In this document: positions 31,973 to 41,358 of the stretch, one piece after another
Layout: each line of letters opens with the position of its first letter
Numbering within the stretch: the stretch's first letter is position 1
Assembly: GCF_900091575.1 (NCBI RefSeq)
Contig: NZ_FMCR01000001.1
Coordinates: 930,001 to 994,000, forward strand
Source of the DNA: Micromonospora saelicesensis
GTDB lineage: Bacteria; Actinomycetota; Actinomycetes; Mycobacteriales; Micromonosporaceae
Reading direction: 5' to 3'
Length of the DNA stretch: 64,000 nucleotides
Notes under the pieces: generated by a model
What the model was told of the DNA's origin: nothing
The model's database searches: none
What the model saw: only the letters and a program-made list of their open reading frames with translations
Program-made: the position numbers and the translations under genes

Positions 31973-33622
31973 TTACGGGGCTGTCAGCTCCCGGACACTC
32001 AGCTCGCCCCCGGCGTACCGCGAACGGACGACCTTCTTGTCGAACTTGCCGACGCTCGTCTTCGGCACCGTGTCGATGAACGCCCAGCGCTCGGGCAACT
32101 GCCAGCGCGCCACCGACCCGGCCAGGAAGTCCCGCAACTCCTCGGCGGTCACCGAAGCGCCCTCCCGGACCACCACGGTGGCCAGCGGGCGTTCGTCCCA
32201 TCGCTCGTCCGGGACCCCCACCACGCACGCCTCCAGCACCGCCGGGTGGGCCATCAGCGCGTTCTCCAACTCCACCGACGAGATCCACTCACCACCGGAC
32301 TTGATCACGTCCTTGGCGCGGTCGGTCAGGTTGATGTACCCGTCCGGCGAGAGGGTGCCCACGTCGCCGGTACGCAGCCAGCCGTCGCGGAACTTCTCCT
32401 CGTCCGGGGCGTCGTCACCGACGTACCGGGCGGTCACCCACGGCCCTCGGACCTCCAGCTCGCCCACGGCCGTGCCGTCGGCGGGCATCGGGTCGCCCGA
32501 CGGGCCGACGATCCGCGCCTGTACGCCCGCCGGCACCCGCCCCTGGGTGTAGCGGTAGCGCCAGGCCTGCTCACCGGACGCACCGGCGGGCGGACGCGAG
32601 ACCGACCCCAGCGGGGACATCTCGGTCATCCCCCAGGCGTGGATGACGTCGATTCCGTGCCGCTCGTCGAACGCGTGCATCAGCGCCGGTGGGCACGCCG
32701 ACCCGCCGACGATCACCTCACCGAGCGAGGAGGTGTCCACGTCGTGGGTGTCCAGGTAGGCCAGCAGGTCGGTCCAGATGGTCGGCACCGCGCCGGCCAG
32801 GGTGGGCCGCTCGGCGGCGATCATCTCGGCGATCGGCGCGGCCTGGAGGAACCGGTCCGGCATGATCAGCGACGCGCCGGAGAGGAAGGCCGCGTAGGGC
32901 AGGCCCCAGGACATGGCGTGGAACATCGGCACGATGGCCAACTCGCGGTCGGTCGGGCCGAGGCCGAAACCCTCCGGCATGCAGACCTGCAACGAGTGCA
33001 GATAGATCGACCGGTGCGAGTAGGCCACGCCCTTCGGGTTGCCGGTGGTGCCCGATGTGTAGCAGAGCGCGGCGGCGTCGCGCTCGTCCACCTCGGGCCA
33101 GTCGTACGTGTCGGGCCGGTCGGCGAGCAACGCGTCCCAGTGGTGCACCGTGATCCGGTCGCCGGCCGCCGCCACCAGCGGCGCCGGGTCACCACCGCCG
33201 ACCACCACGACGTGCCGCACCGTGGTCAGCTCACCGATCACCCGGGCCAGCAGCGGGATCAGCGTGCTGTCGACGAGGACCACCCGGTCCTCGGCGTGGT
33301 TGGCGATGTAGACGACCTGGTCGGGAAAGAGCCGGATGTTGAGCGTGTGCAGCACCGCGCCCATGCTCGGCACCGCGAAGTAGGCGACCAGGTGCTCGTT
33401 GTTGTTCCACATGAAGGTCGCGACCCGCTCGTCGCCGGTCACCCCACACTCGTCGCGCAGCCCGTGTGCCAGCCGGGCGGCGGCCCGGCCCACCTCGGCG
33501 TACGTCATCCGGCGGGGTTCGGCGCCCGTCCAGGTGACCACCTCGGCCGTGCCGTGCACCAGTGCACCGTGGTCGAGGATCCGGGAGATCTGCAGAGGGG
33601 CGTCCATCATCGTGCTACGCAT
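31973..33622 (-). CDS. long/medium-chain acyl-CoA ligase
   Basis: 549 residues of the AMP-binding (ANL) family. The P-loop is YTSGTTGNPKGVAYSHRS, HAWGMTEMSP is the A5 motif, RTGDVGTLSPDGYINLTDRAKD the A7-A8 region, and PKTSVGKFDKK the A10 lysine. It activates a fatty acid as acyl-AMP and then the CoA thioester. I chose ATG at 33622 because TAGCTT (33630-33635) lies 7 bp upstream. It is divergent from a Nudix gene; the gap between start codons is 56 bp. Confidence 0.88.
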   Translation of the reverse strand: MRSTMMDAPLQISRILDHGALVHGTAEVVTWTGAEPRRMTYAEVGRAAARLAHGLRDECGVTGDERVATFMWNNNEHLVAYFAVPSMGAVLHTLNIRLFPDQVVYIANHAEDRVVLVDSTLIPLLARVIGELTTVRHVVVVGGGDPAPLVAAAGDRITVHHWDALLADRPDTYDWPEVDERDAAALCYTSGTTGNPKGVAYSHRSIYLHSLQVCMPEGFGLGPTDRELAIVPMFHAMSWGLPYAAFLSGASLIMPDRFLQAAPIAEMIAAERPTLAGAVPTIWTDLLAYLDTHDVDTSSLGEVIVGGSACPPALMHAFDERHGIDVIHAWGMTEMSPLGSVSRPPAGASGEQAWRYRYTQGRVPAGVQARIVGPSGDPMPADGTAVGELEVRGPWVTARYVGDDAPDEEKFRDGWLRTGDVGTLSPDGYINLTDRAKDVIKSGGEWISSVELENALMAHPAVLEACVVGVPDERWDERPLATVVVREGASVTAEELRDFLAGSVARWQLPERWAFIDTVPKTSVGKFDKKVVRSRYAGGELSVRELTAP

Positions 33623-33678
33623 GGGTAACAAGCTAGTGTCGGCGGTCACACGTTGGGAACCCCCGTAAGTTGTCGCAG

Positions 33679-34170
33679 GTGAGCATCTCCTGGGCCGACT
33701 CATACGTGGGGCAGTTACGCGCGCTCGCCGGGGACCGGACGCTGATGTTCGTCGGCGCCCGTGCCGTGGTCAACGACGACGCCGGACGCATTCTGCTGAT
33801 CAAACGCTCGGACAACGGGCAGTGGGCCATGCCGGCCGGCGCGATGGAACTGGGCGAGTCGATCGCCGACTGCGCCGTACGCGAGGTCCGTGAGGAGACC
33901 GGGCTGCGCGCGCTGCGGGTCTGCGCGTTCGCCCTCTACACCGGCCCGGACCGGACGAGCACCAACATGTACGGCCACACGTACCAGGTGTTCACGACCG
34001 CGTTCAAGGTGGAGGAGTGGGACGGGCAGTTGGCCCGGGTCACCGACGAGACCACCGACGCCGGCTTCTTCGCCCGCGACCGGCTTCCCGCCCCACTCTC
34101 CACCTCGGTCATCGAGACCCTGGCCGACCTGGACGTCTTCGAGCAGACGAACCGGCTCATCCTCAAGTAG
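33679..34170 (+). CDS. Nudix hydrolase
   Basis: 163 residues. The Nudix box spans residues 54-76: Gly54, Glu60, REVREETGL at 68-76. It hydrolyses a nucleoside diphosphate linked to another moiety; the substrate is not predictable. TAAGTT (33666-33671) is exactly 7 bp before the GTG at 33679, so this start is preferred over TTG at 33670. It shares its short promoter region with the acyl-CoA ligase. Confidence 0.87.
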   Translation: MSISWADSYVGQLRALAGDRTLMFVGARAVVNDDAGRILLIKRSDNGQWAMPAGAMELGESIADCAVREVREETGLRALRVCAFALYTGPDRTSTNMYGHTYQVFTTAFKVEEWDGQLARVTDETTDAGFFARDRLPAPLSTSVIETLADLDVFEQTNRLILK

Positions 34171-34173
34171 GGC

Positions 34174-34200
34174 GGCCCCGGAGCCATCGACCCCGGGGCC
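34174..34200. terminator. bidirectional GC hairpin
   Basis: GGCCCCGG (34174-34181) and CCGGGGCC (34193-34200) pair perfectly between convergent Nudix and aldo/keto reductase genes. Confidence 0.65.
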
Positions 34201-34205
34201 CTGCC

Positions 34206-35240
34206 TCACTGCGGCAGGCGGAGCCCCGCGAAGAACCCTTCCTGGATCCAGTTCGGGTACGCGACCGGCAGCTTGGTGGCCTCGTCCAGCTCGGTGAGGT
34301 CCTGCTCGGTCAGCGTGAGATCCGAGGCGGCGATGTTGTCGACCAACTGCTCGTGCTTGCGGGCACCGACGATCACGCTGGTCACGGCAGGTCGGGACAG
34401 CAGCCAGGCGACCGCCACCCGGGCCGGGCTCACCTCGTGCCGCTCGGCAACACCCTTGAGCACGTCGACGACGCCGAAGGCGTGCTCCGGGTCGAACGGG
34501 GTGAAGCTGGCGTACCCGGGCTGGGCGCTCCGCGCGCCAGTGTCGGCGACGGCACCGTCCCGGCTGACCTTGCCGGAGAGGAAACCACCGGCGAGCGGGC
34601 TCCAGACGGTCAGCCCGACACCCTCGTTGAGCGCCATCGGCACCACGTCGCGCTCCACGTCCCGGCCCAGCAGCGAGTAGTACTCCTGCACCGAGACGAA
34701 CCCGGCCAACTTCTCCCGGGCGGAGATACCCAGCGCCTTGGAGATCTGCCAGGCGGCGAAGTTGGCGGCACCGATGTAGCGGACCTTGCCCTGCCGGACC
34801 GCGTCGTCGAGCGCGCGCAGCATCTCCTCCATGGGAGTGATCTGGTCGAAGTTGTGGATCTGGTACAGGTCGATGTGATCGGTGCCCAGCCGACGCAGGC
34901 TGTCCTCCAGGTTCTGCATGATGTGCAGCCGGGAGGTGCCGACGTCGTTCGGGCCGGGGCCCGTCCGGGAGTGCACCTTCGTCGCCAGTACGACGTCGCG
35001 ACGCCGCTTGCCGAGCGCCTTGCCGAGCAGTTCCTCGCTCTCGCCGTCGCTGTAGCCGTCGGCGGTGTCGACGAAGTTGACGCCCGCGTCCAGCGCGGTG
35101 TCCACCAGCCGCTGCACCTCGGGCAGCGCCAGCCCACCCAGGGTGCCCCAGAGCGGGTGCCCGCTGCCGCCGAAGGTCATCGCGCCGAGCGAGATCTCCG
35201 AGACGTACACCCCGGTGGTGCCCAGCAGTCGGTACTTCAC
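34206..35240 (-). CDS. aldo/keto reductase
   Basis: 344 residues, TIM-barrel NADPH-dependent reductase. Catalytic residues are in DTADGYSDGESEELLGKAL (Asp, Tyr), VLATKV (Lys) and YQIHNFD (His). The C-terminal SRPAVTSVIVGARKHEQL is the NADP-binding region. GAGGAG lies upstream of the GTG at 35240. It is divergent from a TetR gene, with a perfect CGGACAC-T-GTGTCCG palindrome between them, so it is probably repressed by that protein and induced by its substrate or a toxic carbonyl. Confidence 0.88.
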   Translation of the reverse strand: MKYRLLGTTGVYVSEISLGAMTFGGSGHPLWGTLGGLALPEVQRLVDTALDAGVNFVDTADGYSDGESEELLGKALGKRRRDVVLATKVHSRTGPGPNDVGTSRLHIMQNLEDSLRRLGTDHIDLYQIHNFDQITPMEEMLRALDDAVRQGKVRYIGAANFAAWQISKALGISAREKLAGFVSVQEYYSLLGRDVERDVVPMALNEGVGLTVWSPLAGGFLSGKVSRDGAVADTGARSAQPGYASFTPFDPEHAFGVVDVLKGVAERHEVSPARVAVAWLLSRPAVTSVIVGARKHEQLVDNIAASDLTLTEQDLTELDEATKLPVAYPNWIQEGFFAGLRLPQ

Positions 35241-35299
35241 GTGTGTCGCTCCTCGTGGTGGGTCGGAGGCCGAGGTCAGGCACTCCGTGGTCACTATGT

Positions 35300-35314
35300 C
35301 GGACACTGTGTCCG
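35300..35314. promoter_or_regulatory. TetR operator palindrome
   Basis: CGGACAC (35300-35306), T, GTGTCCG (35308-35314): a perfect 7-1-7 palindrome in the 125-bp gap between divergent aldo/keto reductase and tetR genes. Confidence 0.78.
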
Positions 35315-35365
35315 GCAACGAGCGTACGTCGCCTAGCCGACCCCCGGCCACCTAGGATTCCGGCT

Positions 35366-35998
35366 ATGCCCTCGATCACCCGCCGCCGCCCGCGCAATCC
35401 CGACGGACGCGCGGCCGTCGAAGCGCGGGTGCTGGCGGCCACCGAACGGCTCCTGAAGGAGGGGATCCGCTTCACCGACCTCGGCGTACAGCGGATCGCC
35501 GCCGAGGCCGGCGTGGCGCGGTCGACCTTCTACACCCACTTCCGGGACAAGACCGAGCTGCTCATGCGCCTCGCCGGCACCATGCGGGAGAGTTCGTTCG
35601 ACCGCACCGGCGAGTGGGACCCGGGCGACCCCGGCGACCCGCTCGCGCGGCTGACCGAGGTCTTCACCGACGTGATCCGGATATACCGGACGTACGCCCC
35701 GGTGCTGGCCGCGGTCAGCGAGGTCGCCGCGTACGACGAGGCGGTCCGGGAGTACTGGGCGGCAGGGCTGGAGCAGTTCGTGGCCCGCACCGTGGACGCG
35801 CTCCGGATCGAGCAGCAGGCCGGGCGTACCCCCGCCGATCTGGACGTGACGACGGCCAGCCGGCTGATCGTGGTCGGCGGCGACCGCTTCCTCGCCGACC
35901 ACGTCAGCACGACCCCGGCCGACCCCGAGACCGACGCGGCAGCCGCCCGGGAGTTGGCCGCGACCTGGTGGTACGGCGCCTACCGCCGCCCCGCCTGA
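35366..35998 (+). CDS. TetR family regulator
   Basis: 210 residues. HTH region about residues 15-60: ARVLAATERLLKEG, VQRIAAEAGVARSTFYTHFR. The C-terminal domain is unremarkable. TAGGAT (35353-35358) lies 7 bp before the ATG, so the transcript is likely leaderless, and this fixes the start despite an open frame back to 35243. The divergent gene is an aldo/keto reductase; the operator lies between them. Confidence 0.88.
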   Translation: MPSITRRRPRNPDGRAAVEARVLAATERLLKEGIRFTDLGVQRIAAEAGVARSTFYTHFRDKTELLMRLAGTMRESSFDRTGEWDPGDPGDPLARLTEVFTDVIRIYRTYAPVLAAVSEVAAYDEAVREYWAAGLEQFVARTVDALRIEQQAGRTPADLDVTTASRLIVVGGDRFLADHVSTTPADPETDAAAARELAATWWYGAYRRPA

Positions 35999-36025
35999 CC
36001 GCCCCGGAGCGCGGTCCGGGGCGGT
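35998..36025. terminator. bidirectional hairpin
   Basis: ACCGCCCCGGA (35998-36008) and TCCGGGGCGGT (36015-36025) form a perfect 11-bp stem with a 6-nt loop, between convergent tetR and DHA2 transporter genes. Confidence 0.75.
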
Positions 36026-36039
36026 CGGTGTCGAGACGC

Positions 36040-37716
36040 TCAGATCATCGTCTGGGACTTGGCCTCCATGTCGGCGGCGGCCTCCTCCTTCGACTCGCGG
36101 GTCAACGGCTTGCCGCCCGGAGCCGGGGCCTCCCCGCCGAGCGGGTCGGCACCACCGGTGGCACCCAGCGGGCCGGCACCCCGAAGCTGCGTGTTGGGCA
36201 GCGTCAGGGTGACCACCACCGCGACGATCGCGATCAGGCCGGCGGTCAGGAAGACCATGTCCAGCGCGTCGACGAAGGCGCCCTGGATGGCCGCGCGCAC
36301 CGGCCCCGGCAGGGCCAGGATGGTGGCCGGATCATTGATCGAGATGTTGGCGCCGCCACTCGCCGCCACCGCGGCCTGCTCCTGCGGCGGAAGCTGCGCG
36401 ATCGCGCCGGGCAACCGGTCGGCGAGTCCGCTGGTCAGCCGGGACGAGAGCACCGTGCCGAGGATCGCCACCCCGAACGAACCGCCCAGCGACCGGAAGA
36501 AGGTCGCCGAGGAGGTGCCGGCACCCAGGTCGCGGACCGAGACCGCGTTCTGTACCGCCAGGATCAGCGACTGCATACACAGACCCAGCCCGACGCCGAT
36601 CACCACCATGTACCCGAACGCCACCCAGAGCGAGGTGGCCACCTCCAGCTGGGTGAAGAGGAACATGCCGACCAGGAGGGTCGCCGAACCGGCCACCGGG
36701 AACCACTTGTAGCGGCCGATCCTGGTCATCGCGCGGCCGGTCAGGATCGAGGTGATGATGATGCCGGCCATCATCGGCAGCATCAGCAGACCGCTGCGGG
36801 TCGGCGAGGCGCCCTTCACGATCTGCAGGTACAGCGGGATGAAGATGATCGACCCGAACATCACCAGACCGATGATGAGCAGGGCCGAGTTGGCCAACGC
36901 GAAGGTGGCGCTCCGGAACAGCCGCAGCGGCAGGATCGGCTCGGCCACCCGGGCCTCCTGGAGGACGAAGAGCACCCCCAGCACCACGCCGGCCACGAAG
37001 AGCCCGATGATCACGCCGGAGCCCCAGGCGTACTCGTTGCCGCCCCAGCTCAGCGCGAGCAGCAGCGAACTCACCCCGGCCACCAGCAGGCCGGCGCCGA
37101 GCCAGTCGATCGAGTGGTCCCGACGTTCGAACGGGATCAACCGCATCACGTGGTAGCAGACGACGATCGCCAGGATCGCCAGCGGCACGTTGATGTAGAA
37201 GATCCACCGCCAGTCGGTCTCCGCGAAGTAACCGCCCACCAGCGGCCCGGCGACCGACGAGATCCCGAAGACCGCGCCGAACAGGCCCTGGTACCGACCA
37301 CGCTCCCGGGGTGACACCACGTCCGAGATGATGGTGAACGCGAGCGTCAGCAGACCACCGGCACCCAGACCCTGGATGCCCCGGGTGACGATCAGCTGGG
37401 TCATGTTCTGCGACAGCCCGGCCAGCAACGACCCGAGCAGGAACGTGCCGATCGAGAAGAGGAAGACCGGCCGACGCCCGTACAGGTCGGCCATCTTGCC
37501 GTAGAGCGGCGTCGACGCGGTCGAGGCGAGCAGGTACGCGGTGACCACCCAGGAGTAGTGGTTGATCCCGCCCAACTCGCCCACGATGGTCGGCAGCGCC
37601 GTACCGACGATGGTCTGGTCGAGTGCGGCCAGCAGCATGCCGGTCATCAGGCCCAACATGAGCAGCCGGATCTGCTGACGGTTCAGCACCGGCGCATCTG
37701 AGGCTTCGGTGGTCAT
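36040..37716 (-). CDS. DHA2-family multidrug exporter (14 TM)
   Basis: 558 residues with about 14 membrane helices. LAALDQTIVGTALPTIVGEL is the DHA2 motif, and LADLYGRRPVFLFSIGTF-like loop follows helix 2. These proton-driven exporters remove drugs or biosynthetic products. The hydrophilic C-terminal tail (about 45 residues) is proline/glycine-rich. AGAAGG precedes the ATG at 37716. No regulator is directly upstream; the tetR gene downstream is convergent and probably unrelated. Confidence 0.88.
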   Translation of the reverse strand: MTTEASDAPVLNRQQIRLLMLGLMTGMLLAALDQTIVGTALPTIVGELGGINHYSWVVTAYLLASTASTPLYGKMADLYGRRPVFLFSIGTFLLGSLLAGLSQNMTQLIVTRGIQGLGAGGLLTLAFTIISDVVSPRERGRYQGLFGAVFGISSVAGPLVGGYFAETDWRWIFYINVPLAILAIVVCYHVMRLIPFERRDHSIDWLGAGLLVAGVSSLLLALSWGGNEYAWGSGVIIGLFVAGVVLGVLFVLQEARVAEPILPLRLFRSATFALANSALLIIGLVMFGSIIFIPLYLQIVKGASPTRSGLLMLPMMAGIIITSILTGRAMTRIGRYKWFPVAGSATLLVGMFLFTQLEVATSLWVAFGYMVVIGVGLGLCMQSLILAVQNAVSVRDLGAGTSSATFFRSLGGSFGVAILGTVLSSRLTSGLADRLPGAIAQLPPQEQAAVAASGGANISINDPATILALPGPVRAAIQGAFVDALDMVFLTAGLIAIVAVVVTLTLPNTQLRGAGPLGATGGADPLGGEAPAPGGKPLTRESKEEAAADMEAKSQTMI

Positions 37717-37825
37717 GTGGCCTTCTATCCCGCGAGCCGCAGAACATGCGCAGAACCATCAAAAAACCAACCCGGTACCGCACCCGCTCCGCGCTCCCGC
37801 CCCCAGCGCTCCCGCCTCCTGGCGT

Positions 37826-37881
37826 TGATCAAGAGGTTTGCGTCATGACGCACGGCGTTCCTGACGCAAACCTCTTGATCA
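37826..37881. repeat. long-stem TTGATCA palindrome
   Basis: 37826-37845 and 37862-37881 form a perfect 20-bp stem with a 16-nt loop. The arm (TGATCAAGAGGTTTGCGTCA) is nearly identical to the element at 20483-20542. It lies downstream of the PfpI gene and upstream of the DHA2 gene. Confidence 0.88.
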
Positions 37882-37920
37882 CCGGGGCAAGGGCCCCGGG
37901 GGAGGGCCGGGTCTGAGGGG

Positions 37921-38466
37921 TTAGGGGGTGGTGGTGAAGGTTTTGGTGATTGCTGCGCAGAAGGCGGGGAGATCGTCGGGTTTGCGGCTGCTGGTCAGGT
38001 TGCCGTCGGTGACGCACTCCTCGTCCACCCAGGTGGCCCCGGCGTTGGTCAGGTCGGTACGCAGGGTCGGCCAGGAGGTGATCCTCCGGCCGCGCACCAC
38101 GTCCGCCTCGATCAGCGTCCACGGGCCGTGACAGATCACCCCGACGGGCTTGCCCGCGTCGAAGAACGCCTTCACGAACCGCACCGCGTCCGGGTCGCCC
38201 CGCAGGAAGTCCGGATTCGCCACCCCTCCGGGCAGCACCAGCGCGTCGTAGCCGGCGGCGTCGGCCTTGTCGACGGTGACGTCCACGTCGTACGTCTTGG
38301 AGTGGTCCAGGTGGTTGAAGGACTGGATGGAACCGGGCTTCAGCGAGACCAGCTCGGCCGTCGCGCCGGCGTTCTCGACCGCCTCGCGTGGCTGGACGTA
38401 CTCGACCTCCTCGACGCCGTCGGCGGCCAGGAAGGCGATCCGCTTGCCCTGCAATGTCGCTGTCAT
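37921..38466 (-). CDS. DJ-1/PfpI family protein
   Basis: 181 residues. GKRIAFLAADGVEEVEYVQP gives the catalytic Glu region and VICHGPWTLIEADVVRGR carries the nucleophilic Cys-His elbow of the PfpI/DJ-1 family (type 1 glutamine amidotransferase fold). Members act as deglycases, chaperones or proteases in stress. AAAGGAG lies 9 bp before the ATG, an unusually strong ribosome site in this window. The long palindrome at 37826-37881 lies about 40 bp past its stop. Confidence 0.86.
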   Translation of the reverse strand: MTATLQGKRIAFLAADGVEEVEYVQPREAVENAGATAELVSLKPGSIQSFNHLDHSKTYDVDVTVDKADAAGYDALVLPGGVANPDFLRGDPDAVRFVKAFFDAGKPVGVICHGPWTLIEADVVRGRRITSWPTLRTDLTNAGATWVDEECVTDGNLTSSRKPDDLPAFCAAITKTFTTTP

Positions 38467-38646
38467 CTCGGTACATCTCCTTTCCGGGGGTACCTCAATC
38501 CCCTTCCCGCCCTCGAACGCCCGAAACAGGTCGGACAGGTTCGGACCGGTGAGGACCGGTCAGGAGCCGTCGAAGACCACCTGACCAGCGGCGGGACCGG
38601 TCGGCGCGCAGGTTTGTCCGCCAGGCCGCTGGGGACCCGGGGAGGC

Positions 38647-40482
38647 ATGGCAGGAGCAGCAGCGGAGCAGCGCCGGTTCGCCACCGTCGTGGAGAGCTGG
38701 CTCGGACGCCCAGTCCTGATCGTCGGTGACGCCATGTTGGACGAATGGCGGTTCGCCGACTCCGACCGGCTCTGCCGGGAGGCGCCCGCCCCGGTCCTCA
38801 CCCTGCGCCGGCGGATCTCCGCCGCGGGTGGGGCCGCGAACACCGCCGTCAACGTCGCCGCCCTCGGCGGCCGGGCGGTGCTGGTGGCACCGGTCGGCGC
38901 CGACGTCGCCGGGGACGAACTGCACGACTGCCTGGACCGCGCGAGCGTCTGGGACCGCACCGTCAACCAGCCTGGGCGACCCACCCCGGTCAAGCGGCGC
39001 ATGTTGGCCGGCAACCAGATCCTGCTGCGTGAGGACTCCGGCGACCCGGAGGACGCGCTGGACCACGACGGGGTGAGCCGGCTGCTCACCGCCCTGAGCT
39101 GCGCCACCGAGGAGTTGCGCGCCGCCGCCGGTGGGGAGCCGCCGACCCTTGTGGTCTGCGACTACGGCCTGGGCGCGCTGCCCGCGCCGGTCCGCGCGTG
39201 GCTGGTCGAGAACCGCCAGCGGTACGCCACAGTCGCGCTGGACGCCCACGACCTGGCCGACTGGCGGGGCCTCGCGCCGACAGTGGTCACCCCCAGCTTC
39301 GCCGAGGCGACCCGACTGTTGGCCCGCGCAGGCGGTACGACCCGACCGACCGGCGGGACCGAACTGCACCTGGAACACCCGGACGGCGACCCGGTCGACG
39401 GGCCGTCCGAGATGACCGTCGGCGCGGCCCCGGGGGCGGTACGCGCCGACGACACCGCCGCCGAGTTGACCCGGGCCGACCGCCCGGGGCCGGTCGGCGA
39501 GCCCACCCCGGGCGAGGGACGGGTCGCCCTCACCGGTGACGGGCTCAGCGTCACCGGCACCGGCGTCACAGTGAACACCCGGGCCGGAGAGGGCGTCGAC
39601 CGGGCCGTCCTGGCCAGGTCGCGGCTGGCCGAACTGCGTGCGCACACCGGTGCCGACGTGGTCGCGGTGACCCTGGACACCGAGGGTGCGGTGGTCGGCG
39701 GCGCCGACGGGGAGCCACGACGCAGCCACAGCACTCCGGTGCCGGCAAGCCACGCCGTGGGTGCCGGCGACGCGTACCTGGCGGCGATGACGTTGGCCCT
39801 GGCCGCCGACGCTCCCCTGCCCACGGCCGCCCAACTCGCCCAGCTCGCGGCCACCATCACCGTCTCGGACACCGGCACCTGCGTCTGCCGACGGGACGAC
39901 CTGCTCGCCGCGTTGGATCAGCCAACAGACACCACGAGCCACCCCGCGCTGGTCAGCGGCGACGAGTTGGACGCGATCGTCGCCGAGTACCGCGAGGCGG
40001 GACGGTCGGTGGTCTTCACCAACGGATGCTTCGACGTGCTGCATCGCGGGCATGTGCGCTACCTGGAGCAGGCCCGCGCGTTGGGCGACCTGCTCATCGT
40101 GGCGGTCAACTCGGACGGCAGCGTACGACGGCTGAAGGGCCCGGACCGGCCGGTCAACCCGGTCGAGGACCGGGGTGCCCTGCTCGCCGCGCTCGCCTGC
40201 GTGGACCACGTGGTGGTCTTCGAGGAGGACTCACCGGCCGCGCTGATCGAGGCCGTCCGACCGGACGTGTACGTCAAGGGCGGCGACTATCCGCCGGAGC
40301 TGGTGCCGGAGGCGCCGCTGGTGCGCCGGCTGGGCGGCCAGGTGCGCACCCTGGGGTACGTGCCGGACCGGTCCACCTCCGCGATCATCGAGCGGATCCG
40401 GTCGCACAGTCAGGACCCGTCGCCACACGTCAACGAAGCGGAGCCCGACCCGTCGCTGCGCACCCGCACCCAGGCGTCGTGA
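38647..40482 (+). CDS. hldE: bifunctional heptose kinase/adenylyltransferase, extended
   Basis: 611 residues, long for HldE (usually about 475). The N-terminal PfkB-type kinase has GDAMLDEWRFAD, AAGGAANTAVNVAALGG and the catalytic GAGDAY. The C-terminal nucleotidyltransferase starts VVFTNGCFDVLHRGHVRYL with its HxGH motif. Together they phosphorylate and adenylylate D-glycero-D-manno-heptose 7-phosphate. About 90 extra residues rich in Asp, Gly, Thr and Pro lie within the kinase half (about 235-325). It overlaps the next GT2 gene by 4 bp (GTGA), pointing to a glycan operon in a Gram-positive. Confidence 0.86.
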   Translation: MAGAAAEQRRFATVVESWLGRPVLIVGDAMLDEWRFADSDRLCREAPAPVLTLRRRISAAGGAANTAVNVAALGGRAVLVAPVGADVAGDELHDCLDRASVWDRTVNQPGRPTPVKRRMLAGNQILLREDSGDPEDALDHDGVSRLLTALSCATEELRAAAGGEPPTLVVCDYGLGALPAPVRAWLVENRQRYATVALDAHDLADWRGLAPTVVTPSFAEATRLLARAGGTTRPTGGTELHLEHPDGDPVDGPSEMTVGAAPGAVRADDTAAELTRADRPGPVGEPTPGEGRVALTGDGLSVTGTGVTVNTRAGEGVDRAVLARSRLAELRAHTGADVVAVTLDTEGAVVGGADGEPRRSHSTPVPASHAVGAGDAYLAAMTLALAADAPLPTAAQLAQLAATITVSDTGTCVCRRDDLLAALDQPTDTTSHPALVSGDELDAIVAEYREAGRSVVFTNGCFDVLHRGHVRYLEQARALGDLLIVAVNSDGSVRRLKGPDRPVNPVEDRGALLAALACVDHVVVFEEDSPAALIEAVRPDVYVKGGDYPPELVPEAPLVRRLGGQVRTLGYVPDRSTSAIIERIRSHSQDPSPHVNEAEPDPSLRTRTQAS

Positions 40483-41357
40483 ACCGCCCCCTCGACCTCG
40501 GCACCCCGGAGGAGTTCCGCGCCGACCGGTTGGTGGACGTGCTGATTCCGACCCGGAACCGGCCCGCCGAGCTGGCCGTCACCCTGGGCGGGCTCGCCGC
40601 CCAGGACGGGGTACCGGGCTTCGGCGTGGTCGTCAGCGATCAGTCCGACGGGGATCCGGCGTACACGCATCCCGCCGCGGCCACCATGGTCCGGGCGCTG
40701 CGCCACCGGGGCCACCCGGTGCTGCTGACCCGCCGGCTGCCCCGACGGGGGTTGGCCGAACACCGGGCGTACCTGCTCGCCGCCTCGGCCGCCCGGTACG
40801 TCCTCAGCCTCGACGACGACATCTGGCTGGAACCGGGTGCGCTGCACCGACTGGTCACCGCGATCGGTGAGCTGGGCTGCGGGTTCGTCGGCAACGGCGT
40901 GCACGGGCTCTCGTACACCGACGACGTACGGCCGGAATCGCACGGCCACTACGAGGAGTGGGCCGGGCCGCCCACACCGGAGCGGATCCGACCCGACACC
41001 CCGGAGTGGAACCGAGCCCGGATCCACTCGGCCGCGAACCTGCTGCACATCACCGAGCAGTTGGCGCTGCCGCCGGGCGCATGGCGGGCGTACAAGGTCT
41101 CCTGGATCGGCGGGTGCGTGCTCTACGACCGGGCCAAGCTCGTCGACGCCGGCGGCTTCGACTTCTGGCGTCGGGTGCAGGAGAAGCACCAGGGCGAAGA
41201 CGTGGCCGCGCAGCTCGCCGTGTTGTCCCGCCACGGCGGCGCGGGCATCCTGCCCAGCGGCGCGTACCACCTGGAGTCCCCCACCACGGTCACCGACCGG
41301 GACGTGGAGGCTTGGGAGGTCGTCCTCGCCGACGAGGACACCCCGCAGCCGGCCTGA
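40479..41357 (+). CDS. GT2-family glycosyltransferase
   Basis: 292 residues, GTG start overlapping the hldE stop. VDVLIPTRNRPAELAVTLGG is the GT-A nucleotide-binding start, LSLDDDIWLEPGAL the DxD metal site, and GGFDFWRRVQEKHQGEDV contains the acid-base ED motif of GT2. It probably transfers a sugar (perhaps the heptose made by HldE) to an acceptor at the cytoplasmic membrane. No signal peptide. It is convergent with the GT9 gene, 1 bp apart. Confidence 0.84.
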   Translation: MNRPLDLGTPEEFRADRLVDVLIPTRNRPAELAVTLGGLAAQDGVPGFGVVVSDQSDGDPAYTHPAAATMVRALRHRGHPVLLTRRLPRRGLAEHRAYLLAASAARYVLSLDDDIWLEPGALHRLVTAIGELGCGFVGNGVHGLSYTDDVRPESHGHYEEWAGPPTPERIRPDTPEWNRARIHSAANLLHITEQLALPPGAWRAYKVSWIGGCVLYDRAKLVDAGGFDFWRRVQEKHQGEDVAAQLAVLSRHGGAGILPSGAYHLESPTTVTDRDVEAWEVVLADEDTPQPA

Positions 41358-41358
41358 C

